Below are positions 49,601 to 62,000 of a stretch of 64,000 nt of DNA, in pieces (the stretch's first letter is position 1; every line of letters begins with the position of its first letter). The DNA is from Latrodectus hesperus (lineage: Eukaryota > Arthropoda > Arachnida > Araneae > Theridiidae). The stretch is from NCBI GenBank assembly GCA_037975125.1, contig CM075851.1, forward strand, positions 128,235,770 to 128,299,769, read 5' to 3'. The notes beneath the pieces are model-generated. The model did not search any database and was not told the origin of the DNA. It saw only the letters and a list, made by a program, of their open reading frames with translations. Position numbers and translations under genes: made by a program.

Positions 49601-52600
49601 AATAATAAAAAAATATTTCTTTTATTATGTCATTAAAATCGTGAGGCAGTTCTGAAATATTACCAGCAATGTATTTGTCTGTACTTTTTAAATTAATATA
49701 ATTTTAACAAATAGTAACAAAATCTGCATTATATGAAAGAAAAATCTGTATTGAAAAAACCTCAAAATAGAAAAGAAAAAAAAATACTGGAAGACACTAA
49801 GACAATTCTTCAAAAGTATATTAACTAACTGTGGATATATAATTGATATCTAACAATTTTGTAGACTAATTTTGCAGAGGGACTTTACAAAAATTAAGAA
49901 GTTGCACATAGATATTGATTAAGCACCGATAAATAATTTACAATCACTAATTGTATCTAATGTATGGGAAGGGGATACAATCTATCAAACTATAATCGAT
50001 TAAAATTTCCAGTAAATGCAAGCACTGTCAAATATCCAGGATGAATTCTTTTAAACTTAAATTATACATGAAGAAAGAAAAAGTAACATTAAATGTATCC
50101 CTATCTCATTAAAATAAAAATTTTCCAATATAAAACATTTTTTCACATTTTCCTGAACATGAATTGTAAGGTGTTATTACACTAATCTTTGACAGAAAAT
50201 GTTATAAAAAATTTAAAATCATACATTTAATTATACTTGAAAATAAAACTGAATAAAATAATCTCTCACAGAAAGTGAGAAAATTACTAAATCAGAAACT
50301 TAAAGCTTAAAATGGTGTAATGAACGAAAAAACTATTAATATTTTTAAGGAAATTCCATTAAACAATATAAAGTGTTAAAAATTTTAAGTACTAACAATT
50401 TATTATAATAAATAAATAATAAATAAAAAATTTTCAAATATAAGAAATTAACAATGTTAAATAGAACACATAAACCAAAAAATAGAGTAGATGTTTAAAA
50501 CTACTCTCCTTTGCAAATATACTTATAACCAAACAATGATAATGTGGATGACAAATAAATTCAAGATATTTATTACAGAAAATGGGGGACAAGTATAATT
50601 AAAATTTCAGTCTAACAAATATGCATAAATTAACATATTGTACAGACATCAATATTAAATTTTTATCATAAAAATGAGAATTTAAGAAAAAACTGCATGT
50701 ACAATATAAAAAGGAAGAATTTGTGAAGAAAAGCATTACTCACAATAAAACAGGAATTTCAGACAATCAAGCAATTTAGAAAAATAAATCAATTAAGTTT
50801 ATTGAAATACCAAGCAACAGAATATCGCAGGAATCAACAAAATTATGGAGATTGAAACTCAAAACCCAGAAATATTCTGTGAATTGAATACATCACTGTT
50901 GACAAAGAACAATATTATAAATGTTTTTTTTAATATAAACATAAAACTTATATGAATCAATACATGTATATCTTTAAAAATTGCTCCTGAAAAATGGCAG
51001 AATGACTGCATGAATAGGAGTTGAATAATTGTTATCTATTGTTAGTGAACAAGTTACAAATTAAAATAATTTTCTAAGTCATACACTTAATGTTATTTTA
51101 AAAAAAAAGTAAGTAAAAAGTGTTACGGCTATTAGATAAAATGATTCTGAGGGAGACCTGAGCTTCAAGATGATGTAGTAAAACAAAAAAATGTATGATT
51201 ATCTGGGAGAAAATTTTACTCAATAATCTTTAAATAAAAGGGGATTATAAAAGGGGGATATTTATAAACACAGAAAGATAAAATATATGCAATAAATTAA
51301 AGATAAAAAATCTACATCTTAAATCTAAGTAATTTGTGTACAAAGACAAAACTATGAAGCAGTTTCAGAAAGAAACCAATTATAAAAAATTAACCTTGAA
51401 GTGATGGAATATTCTATACAATAGAATTTTTGTGAGTCAATTGTAGATACAATAATACTTTTATTCTTGCTTTAAAAAGAATATTTGTACATTAAGAGAA
51501 ATATAAAAATTAACTTAGATTGAAATATTTATATGTTTGAATTTTATCGGCCAAGACATGAAATGCAAGACAAATATTTAATTTCAAATAAAACAAAAAT
51601 TTATACTTAAAATACTTTACAGAAAAATAAAATTATCAATTAAAAGTAGCTTATTTTGCAAAAGTTAAACAGACTTTTTAGAGAATTTTCTTCAATATTT
51701 AAATGTGTTCAAAAAATTATTTGTACGAAAATTAATAGAGGAATACTCATGAACTTTTAGGAAGTATTTATATATATTTGCCTTATATCGTCAGAATCTT
51801 GTTACTGTGCAGCAAAATTAAAGTTAAACACTGTAAAAAATTCCTGAGAAATTGCCTTCTTTATTTATTGGAAAAAAATAACATTAAAAGTAAAAATGTT
51901 ACATAAAAGAGAATTAATTTTTAAAAATGTATTTTAACATACAAACAAATTCTGAGTTATTTAAAGATACCTAATGAAAGAAGGACATAAATACTTTCAC
52001 AGAATTTGCATTATACACAAAAAATCTAGGTTTAAATTACAATCAGGAAAAACTGCCATATATCAAACATTCAGTAAGAGAAAACATAAGTAAATAATTT
52101 ATCAATTCATTATATTAAGTCAATAACTATAAAAAATTTTAAAGACGGACATTTTATAAATTCATATGAAAGGACACGGATATTATTCAATAAAAAGAAT
52201 AATTTTCAATTAATTTTTGTAATATAAAACAAATAAAAATGGTGATAAAATCATTATTTTAAAAATACTGAGCAGATTTTAGATAGTAAATGCTGAAAAA
52301 AACTAATGAATATCTTATTGATTGCATATAGTTGATAAAATAATTTTACAGTTTGTTTAAACTCAATTGGAAAGAAAATTTATGAAAAAAAAATGTTAAA
52401 CATGTGTTTCTTTACACTAAAATTACAAAAAAAAAAAAATGTAATATTTTTATTATATTGTTTTCAATCAATGGAAACTAGATGAATGCTTTTAAAATTA
52501 AATTGTTTATAATAAATGAAAATGAAGATAAATAAAATATATTACTGCAAGGACAGGAATTTTTTTTTTGGAAACTAGAGAGGGAAACATATACAAATAA

Positions 52601-53100
52601 GAAAATAATATATCAATTTCTTTTAGACAAATTTACTTTAAAAAACATTAATCATATTAAAATAGAATTTTTAAAATAATAACATGATAACCATATACAA
52701 TACACATACAATAGAAAGAAATTGAGGAATTTAAAAATGGAACACAATTAGACAAATATAAAGCGATTTCCACAATGTGTGTGTAAGCAAAAACATTTAC
52801 ACATTATGAGTTAGAAATTTTACACTCAACATGCTCATAGAGCTCAGTTTATAGTTTTAGCATAAAATTGTGTTACAAAACACAGAAAAAGTCTTTTGTG
52901 TAAAATACAAATACTTACAGCAAAAGAGGACATTCAAACACAATCAAGAAGGTTCTCAATTATATTTCTACATGCAACAGGAACTCGAAACCAGACCATC
53001 CTATAAATACAATATAATTTCAGTGAATCAATCTCAAAATCAAAAGTACAATAGATGCTCATTTTTCCAATACCATAATTTACCAACACTTGCGATTTTA
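40700..53100 (+). repeat. Degenerate tandem subrepeats, base period about 1.6 kb
   Basis: Anchors recur in the same order. aaccaaacaatga-like sites lie near 40747, 42610, 44233, 45829, 48016 and 50528. Sites like ttcagaccat...aatttaag lie near 41000, 42865, 44480, 46085, 48272 and 50758. Sites like ggggatacaatc lie near 42072, 43686, 45289, 46913, 47510 and 49973. Three successive intervals are 1614, 1603 and 1624 bp; others differ (597, about 2190, about 2500), so some units are deleted or extended. The later units are more diverged. Minus-strand open stretches in them (FLLRVE-IKLLL... and similar) recur because the DNA recurs. Confidence 0.8.
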
Positions 53101-55252
53101 CATACTGGTAGACCCTCCTGAACATCTTACAATAGTTGTGTAATGATAAATTTACTACCCATTTGAAGACAAACATTTAGAAAAACGTATTTATGACTTG
53201 ATTTTAAGCATTGTTCTACAAATCCCACAAGTACATAAAACAAGTGTTTACTGTTTTCTGAATACTACATTACAGCACTTTTTACAAAGTATATTATAAT
53301 AATTCTTTTAAGTTAATGGAATTTATAAACATTTAACCAGAAGTTGTATCAACTGATATATATTTATTTTTAAAATTCTCTTCATATACAATGATAAATT
53401 TGTTATATGAATTTAATAATATTATATTTTTTTCTTGATTACTTTCAATTATGGTACTACCAAATATATCAATTTTAATTTATTAACCACATAAAACAAA
53501 GCAAAATATTTGTCAAAGATGTAATTTAATGAAAAATATATATGCATTCTGTAAAATTAAATTTTACTTTGGGTGGAAATACTTTACATTTTTTTTAATG
53601 TCAAGATACTGGTAACACAAAACAAATTATTATTTTTTTCCATCATATAAAATTCAAATTTAATGATTTTAGTAATTATAATAGCATTGTTATAAATACT
53701 TTTGACAATTTTCAACAATTCAAATGCCAGCGTTATAAGTTAAATATATATAAGTTGTTAAACTCTTCCAAAATATACTATATTACAAAATATGTTATTT
53801 TAACATTACAATCAGGCTACATTACAGCCAAACTGAGAAACATTTTATAGTTTTATAACGCTGAGTGATTAAGCTTAGTAATGTTTTATATAAGTGACGA
53901 TAAAATTGAACAAATATAGATTATGACATAGGTTATTTCCAGAAGGTACGTATGACTAAAGCATTTTATCATTACATCCTAAGAGGTAAATTTATTTGTT
54001 GGCTTGTCTTAACACCTACCGAATTAAAGCTTATTTAAGAATGGTCATACATATTAAGAAGCTTTTACGGATAATTATAAGAAACATTTACAACAGAAAA
54101 CATAAACAACAGAAAGTTACATTCATTATATAAGTAATCAACATTACTGTATTTTAATTTCTGAAATTATCAGCAATTCATATATTAGGTACGATTACTT
54201 AAGCTTGTGTTTACATTTGTTTTATCATGTCCAATCAAATTTACCTTCCACACACATTTCTTCCCTTTAATAACTAATATTTACAATTTTATTTGCATTT
54301 CGAATATTTGATACCATGATATAACAGAAGATTTTGTGGAAATGTTCGCAACTTTTCGACAGTTTTTTCTTTGGATCATTCTAAAACCAACATAAATATG
54401 GCAATCAAAAAAAACAGAAACTAGTCCAAAGTTACAGTTACATATACATAGTGCAGTAAAATTTGCAATGCTTAAAAATTTTAAATATAACATAAGAATA
54501 TAATATATATAAAAGAACTAAATGATAAGTTCAGCATTTGTTAAAGTTTTATTTATTAGTTGTAAAATTTTACTGCTTGATGTAAAAATATACATGAATT
54601 GATAACATAATGGGTTTAACTGGAACCATATTGAATATTGTGATATTCTGTAAAATTATAAAAGAAAAATTTCTTTGCTTAATTTACGCTTTTCGCCTAC
54701 GTTTTGAGACTCTCATCGACTGAAATTATGTTTTGTAGTGATATAATATTTCCAAAAAAATCAAATGCAATTCTATCAATTTTACTTTTAAGCTGCAATT
54801 TTCCATTACTTAAGATTTAAATTCAACTATTTATGTAGTTTCGATTTCCTTTTGCGCCCCTTATTGACGATTAGTTTGGAAACTTGATAGCCTGGTACTC
54901 TATCTAGAAATTTCTGATAATATCCAAAAATCAGAAAACTTTCTGACTACAAATAAAAAGCTAAAATACCAGTTTGCGTTAATCATTTAAAAAAATTTTT
55001 TATTGTAAATGTACTGGCAGTTTCAAATTAGTTACTTTGGATTCATGAAAACAAGTGTTTTCCTCAATTTATAACTATAAATAGATGAAAATTATAATTA
55101 TGTTAATAAATCTGCCTTTACTAATAGAAATTTTTATAAGCTTTTAATGCTTTATTATTTTAAAAAATAAAGTATCATCAAAGTCATTTATTATTTTTTA
55201 ATTTTTTCTATAATTATTTCAATTGTAAGCTTAAACTCTGTAGAACCATTTC

Positions 55253-55663
55253 CTAAACATATGCTCTATATAAAAAAAGATTTGGTACTGTACTGTATTG
55301 CAAGAATGTTTTCGGTATGCCCTGATATTTTGTGTAGTACTTCACTTTATAATTAAATGAACTAGTGACAGATTTTCGAAATTGAGCAATTTCCAAATTA
55401 TAGAATATGAGATAAATAATAAAATTAAAACACAAAAGAATCGTCCTACATTCTTTGTTACTCATTACTCCTCTAGCTATGTATTTGGTGTAATGATATA
55501 TCTTGTAATTGAATTTGTAAACTTTTCCATGTTTACAGAATTTAATTAAATATTGTATGGCCAGCATAATATTGAAAAAAAAATGAAAAAAAACCTTTAT
55601 GTTCATATTCAGTAATAATATAATTGAGGCTATACTTCTTGTTTCACATTTAAATAATATCAA
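55253..55663 (-). other. Copy-C version of the 136-codon reading frame
   Basis: Same length as in copy B, with a one-residue difference seen near its start. See 37805-38215. Confidence 0.25.
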
Positions 55664-58621
55664 TATTGAGTTTACAATAATATTATATAAAGTTTTATTT
55701 TAAAGAAATTATAAAATCACACATATTACTTAAATTGGTAACTGAGAAATTATATATTTCATTAGATTATTTTTCGAAGTTTAATAACAATTTTCATGAA
55801 AACTAACTATTAAAAGTGTATCTCTTTAATTCACTGTAAATTCCATTACTAAAAGCCCAAAGTGATTATTATTAGAAAATTCATTTTTCCCACATATCTG
55901 AAGTTACCAACTAAATCAACACTCACTGTATCAATATTTCGTGATGAGATTAGTTTGTATATTTTCTCTCATTTTATTATTAGATAGTTTCAAAAACTGT
56001 TAAAAGTTAGTTTCACTTCTATTGTATGGATGGCAAGCAAAGCTATACCAAATCAATGCCATATATCCCATGAAATAGAAATCCTATAAGGATTTTTTTT
56101 TTATTTCACTACAATATGGAAAACTCCCATTTACTGAAAATTTCCCAAGTGATAATTTTCTTATAAATCAATACCTTGCTTTTTGATACATTAACATAAA
56201 TACTATGAACTATTTACAAATGAACTCCTTGACAGTTCTCGTAGGAAACAATCTGTACAAAGCAGTAGATAACTTGTTTTACCGTATATATATAATATTT
56301 CAGGGAAAATAACAAATATTAAAATTTGGCATTTACTTTCAGTTTAAAAACAAAATGTGACAGTAATTGATACTATTTGAAACTCTGAAATGGATTGAAA
56401 TAACATTCATTTTTTTGTTTATTTCTTGAACAGAAAAATAATATTTTACCCGAATGATATTCAATATTGTACATGGTTTTGTATCAGTATTACTAGGTTT
56501 CCTTCACAGAAGAGAAAGTCACACCATCATTTAAACTGATACAAAGCCAGAATATTCCAATCAAATCACAAGGTTGGCTAAAGAGAAATGTAAAAATTAT
56601 TTCAAAATATTACAAAATTGTGTAATTTAAATTTACCTTGTCTGATTTAATTCACAGTATTTCATTCTTAAAAAGTCATTAAGAAACAACATTCAGTCCA
56701 AAACATGTATCAAAATGGTCATCGCACGAAAAACAATGATGGCACAAGTTGACACATTATTTAGACATATTCGGGTCGACAACAGAATATACAGGAAATT
56801 TCCCATTTAAATAATAAGTCATATTCTATCATAATGAGTAAATATTAATGATATTAGTAAAACGTGTTTGAATAAGATTTGTCATCATTTTCAAAAATTA
56901 AGGTAAAAGTAAATATAACATTATGGCTTAAAATAATTTTTCAGGGACAGTAAGAAATAAAATACGAAATAAACTTCAGCTAAGTAAGGTAAAATATAGC
57001 AGAGAAAAGTTTAGAATAGTAGTGAAAATTATGCTTTAAATGGAAGATTCCCATATTTTTAAATATTGCAAGATTCGCCAGGAGTTTCAACATAAAAATG
57101 CAATTGTACTTTATTTCAGCACTGTTAAAACATGAAGACAGTGTATATACATACAGAATTTTATCGTGTTAATTACTGAAAATGAAACAAATCAAAACCC
57201 TGATTGAATAAATAAATATACTGTTTACTATTATGTGACAAAGTTAAACATGAATCAAAGAAACATTGAAAACAAAAGAGTCATTTTAACATAATAAATA
57301 TTATTAAAGCTACTTTATTGACTTAATCAAAGCACAGCTTTTTAAAGTAATAAAATTCTTATCAATATAAATAGTATAAAAGATTTAAGAGATTGAAACT
57401 GTGATACAAAAATGATTTTTTAATATTCTGTTATACTAATCGTGACTTCAAATCAAGCAATCAATAAGGAATGTTATTATAATTTGAAAACAATTTCTTA
57501 ATTTTACAGGTTTTATCAAACAAAGAAAGTATCTTAGAATCATATTCCATTTCTCTATAAAATTCTGTTTAAATATTATTAAAATAATTCTTTACCTTGT
57601 GTGAAACTTGAAAAATGTAGCTATTCTTTGAAATCAATTTCATATATCTAATCATTGCCCAACTTTTTTTTATTTTTGATGTATTCGTCATATTTCTTGG
57701 CTTCTACATTATTTTTTTATACTTATCAACTGTACTATTTAAAGATATAAAAATGTTACTCAAACTTTAAAAAAAATTCCATTAATAAACTTTTTTATTC
57801 ACTTAAAAAAGACTTTAAATCAAAATTAAAAAAAAAATTATATATTCCGTGGAAATTGAATACATAAAAATGAAATAAATGTCTTTTCAGTTAAAAAAAA
57901 TGCCTTGCAAAATCAAAAACTTAAAATCACAGATAAAGCATATCAGAATAAAATTTCTATCAGTATTTTAAGACAGTGCTCCTGCTTCCAAGTAAAGTAT
58001 TTCAACACTACACAACTAGCTTTTATAATCATACTATTTATTTTCTGATGACAAATTCACTAAATTACAAGAGTTCATATAATAAAGATATCACTATTTG
58101 CATAAAAAATATTGTTAGGTCAGGAAATGAAAATTTTGAAAATAACTCATTTCTAATAAATAGAAATATCTGAAAGTTTCAATAACTTGCAATTTGTAAA
58201 CACTATTTCAATTTCAAATCAAACTTCTTTATAAAATATGAGGGATTACTACACTTAGAAATAAGTCACATCACCAAAAACAGAGTAAACATAAAATCTA
58301 TACTCCTTTGGAAGCATTTATAACCAAACAATGATAAAGGATGCAGAATAAATTCACTATATTACAACAGTTACTGACAGACAAGTATAATAGATACTTC
58401 ATTCTTATAAATTTGAATAAATGAATTCATTGTATAGATAAAATTATTATACTTATTATTTTTAATACCCAGGAGCAATTTTTTTCATTACGATTCTAAA
58501 AATAAAGAAAAAAAATCTACATGTTCAATAAATAAGAAAAAGTTTTTCACAGAGAACATTATTCACATTCAAACAAGAATTTCAGACCATATACCAATTT
58601 AAGAAATTTATTACAATAACT

Positions 58622-59053
58622 GTTGTTGTTGTTGTTGCTTATCCTCCATGTCTGACGGAGTCAGACTAGATCCACGAGTTCGTTGACTGTAAGGAAGTCG
58701 AAGACTAAAAGAGGATTGCTAAAGAGATCCTCCCTAGAGAAACCCATGCAATCCAAAAGATGCTCAGGAGAAGCCTGATGATTTTGACACTTGGTGCAGG
58801 TGACGAAAGTTTTCCTGCCCTCGTTGAAAGTGAGGCACTTAATATGACCGCTAGCAAGTCTTGAGAGAACAGTCCGGATACGTCTGTCACACGGGAGATC
58901 AAGGGACAAACCCGATTTTGATCCCTTGTACCAATTATGGGTGGGGGGTGTTTTCCACTCCTCCGAGATTTTTGATTTTTCCCGGGAGTATAACTCCAGA
59001 AAAGTAAGTGTGGATGAGGGAGTATTTGAAATCCTGCAACCCTCCTTAGCAAG
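58622..59053 (-). mobile_element. 5'-truncated LINE tail inserted in copy C
   Basis: 432 bp between two copies of attacaataact (58610-58621 and 59054-59065). Copies A (near 5756-5780) and B (near 41030) have the uninterrupted site, which proves the insertion. On the minus strand it is the end of a LINE ORF2, a short 3' untranslated part and a tail of AAC repeats (gcaacaacaacaacaacag). The insertion is present only in C, so it is younger than the duplication that made C. Confidence 0.95.
58661..59053 (-). pseudogene. C-terminal fragment of LINE ORF2
   Basis: 130 codons open from the truncation point to a stop at 58661-58663, reading LAKEGCRISNTPSS at its start, then LPCDRRIRTVLSRLASGHIK, a zinc-finger-like CTKCQNHQASPEHLLDC and VNELVDLV at the end. 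The region between RNase H and the C-terminal CCHC-like finger of I/jockey-type LINE ORF2 looks like this. No inactivating change is visible, so the insertion is recent, but it has no promoter or catalytic domain and cannot make a working protein. Confidence 0.8.
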
Positions 59054-62000
59054 ATTACAATAACTAGAAAGTCAAAGCAACAAATTATTCCATGAATAAA
59101 CTAAACATATAGTGAATAAGTTTCAAAACTTAGATATAATTGCTGCAAATTGCATAATTATACTAAAAGTTTTTTTTTTATTTTCATGAAACTAATTCAT
59201 TTGATTTTTTTGAGTTTTCTAAATTACTTTTAAAAGTCTTAAATATCTTTGAAATTGTGACCTGCCACTGTTGATAAACTAAAAGTACTTTTATTTTAAG
59301 CATACACCATGTAATGCTGATATAAAATAATGATATCAATTTTGAAATGTTTCTATATTTGAAAAAAGTTGCACAAATACTTCTACATAAAGGTTATTTA
59401 ATATAACAGTGCACACAAAAGCATATAATGTAGACAAGTTTTAGTAACTGTTCTTCAACTTTTTATAAATAACATAAAATAGTTCTTCTATGACATTGTT
59501 AAATCTTGAGGCAGTTCAGAAATATTAACAACATTGTATTTCCCTACACTAGAGAAATTATCATAATTTTAACAAATATAAACAAAATTTACTTTACATA
59601 AAAGAACCTCTATTTAAATAGGAGTTTCAAAAGAGAAACAAATATTGTGGCAGAAACTAAGTGCATTCCTCAAAACTATATTACCATATTGTTGATAAAA
59701 CAGTGATATCTAACAATTTTGTAGACTAAATTTCCAGGTGGACTTTTCAAAAGGAAGGAAACTGCAGATGCATGTTGATCAAACATCAATGAATTAGGAA
59801 AGATTAAACAACTAAATCGTAAACGTGAAGCTTAAAACGATGTACTGGAATAAAGATTATAAATTTTTTTACTGAAATTTCATTAAATGATATAAAATTT
59901 TGAATATTTTAAAAATCATAACAACTTATTCAAATAATTGACTAATTGTGGATAAATAATTTATATCTAACAATTTTTTAGACTAATTTTACCGGTGCAC
60001 TTTACAAAAATTAAAAAATTTCAGATGGATGGATTCTAACACCAACAAATTATTTTGAATTTAATTTCAGAGCAGTTAAGAAATTGGAAGGGGATACAAT
60101 CTATAATGTGAAGCATATTCCAGTGAATAGAAGTAATCAAAAATCATGGATGAATTACTTAACTTTAGTTTAAAAATCAGACATGAAAAAGAAGAGGAAG
60201 TAACATAAAATACACCAATATTATAAAAATACAATTTTCCCAATTTAAAACATTTTTTAAGATTGTCTTCAACACGAATTACAATCTGTTATTACAAGGA
60301 CCTTAAACCGAAAATATTATGCATAAAATTTTAAATCACATATATAAAATGTTATATAAAAATGAAAGTGAATAAAAAAATCTGTAACAGAAAGAGAGCA
60401 AATCACTAAATCGGAAACTTGAGGTTTAAAATGATACAATGGATTAAAACTTACAAAATTTTTTAAGTAAATTTCTTTAAACTAATTCAATATTTTGTAA
60501 TTTTAAAAATCATAACAGCTTATTCAAATAAAACCTGCTAAGTAAATTAAAGAAATTACAATTCTCAAAAAGAACACATAACACAGTAAATAGTGTTTAT
60601 ATTTTAAACTATTTTCCTTTCAAAACATTTATAACCAAACAATGACACAGGATGAGAAATAAATAAACGATATTATTAGAGTAACTGACAGAGAAGAATA
60701 ATTAAAATTTCAATCTGATAAAAATGCATAAATGAACACATTCTACAGACATAAATATCATATTTACAATTTATGATAATAAGAAGCAATTTTATCAATT
60801 CTACTCTTAATAGAAAGAGAAAACAGCATGTACAATATATAAAGGGAGAATTTGTGCAGATAAGCATTACCCACAACAAAACCGGAATTTCAGACCATCA
60901 ACTAATTTAAGAAACTAATCAAATTTACTTAATTGGTAGCTCAAGCAAAAATAGATCCTATAAATATAACAAAATTGTAGAGAATCAATTTCAAAATTCA
61001 GAAATATTTTGAAAGGAAGGTTGTTTTAATATAATAGATTGTTTAAATATGCAAACAAAACTTATATGAATTAATATAGGTATTCACTTTGAAAAGTTTC
61101 CTTAAAAATGGGAGAATGACTGCACGATGAGGATTTGAATAATTGTAATATACTACAACACTGATGAAGTTTCAAAGCATAATATATATTTTCTAAGTCA
61201 TACATTTAAGGTAATTTAAAAAAAGTAAATAAAAAATATGTTAGAGCTAGGTTATAATATAAATTAATGTCAATTATGAGATTTAAAATGATGCAATAAA
61301 AGAAATATTGTACAAATATCTTGGAAATAATTTTACTAAATAATCCTGAAAAAGTGGGAATTAAAAAAATAAATATATTTATTAAAAGTCATTTTGTTTT
61401 AATTATACAAGCACTATATTTTCAAAGTAATATAATTCTACAAAATGTAAATAAAATTTACATTATATAAAAGCAAAATTCCTATTTAAATAACTTGAAC
61501 AAGAAAGTAAAATATTGGCAGACACTAAGTGCATTCTGCAACAATCTAATAACTAATTTTGGAAAAATTATTTATATGTAACAAATTCAAGTCTAATTTT
61601 ACAGATGGACTTTTCCAAAATTAAGAGATTTACACATGAATAATACGCAAACATCAATAAATAATTTTCAAATTATTTCAGTGTAGCTAGTATAAGGGAA
61701 AGGGGATACAATCCATGAAACTGTAATGGATTACAATTTCCAAGTCCTGTTTAAAATCCTGGATAAGCAAAATTAAAAATTATACCTGAAAAATGTAAAA
61801 GTAATGTAAATCCTTACTATCAAAATAAAACTTTTTCAGTTTAAAATATTCCTTAAGAATCTCCGCAACAGGATTTATAATCTGTAATTACAAGGATATT
61901 TTACAGAAAATATTATAAAAAATTTAAAATCACACATTTAATGTTACATAAAAAATGAAAATGTATAAAATAATCTTTTACAGAAAGTTAGAAAATTAAT

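Larger units (their letters stand above)
36379..53912 (+). repeat. Segmental repeat copy B (about 17.5 kb unit)
   Basis: Begins at aatatagattatgacatagg, the same sequence that begins copy C at 53913, so B and C lie head to tail with a period of about 17.5 kb. From 37150 to about 44155 it also matches copy A. It is AT-rich without any recognised gene. B lacks the roughly 135-bp segment that A and C have (expected near 40255) and has about 100 bp near 36570-36660 where C is different. The stretch 45,000-53,900 is made of degenerate subrepeats (see the separate entry) and shows no transposon signature. Confidence 0.9.

Noticed and set aside
36379..53912. Giant DNA transposon such as a Maverick or Helitron
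   Set aside because: No polymerase, integrase, helicase, inverted ends or target-site duplication is seen in the 17.5-kb unit.
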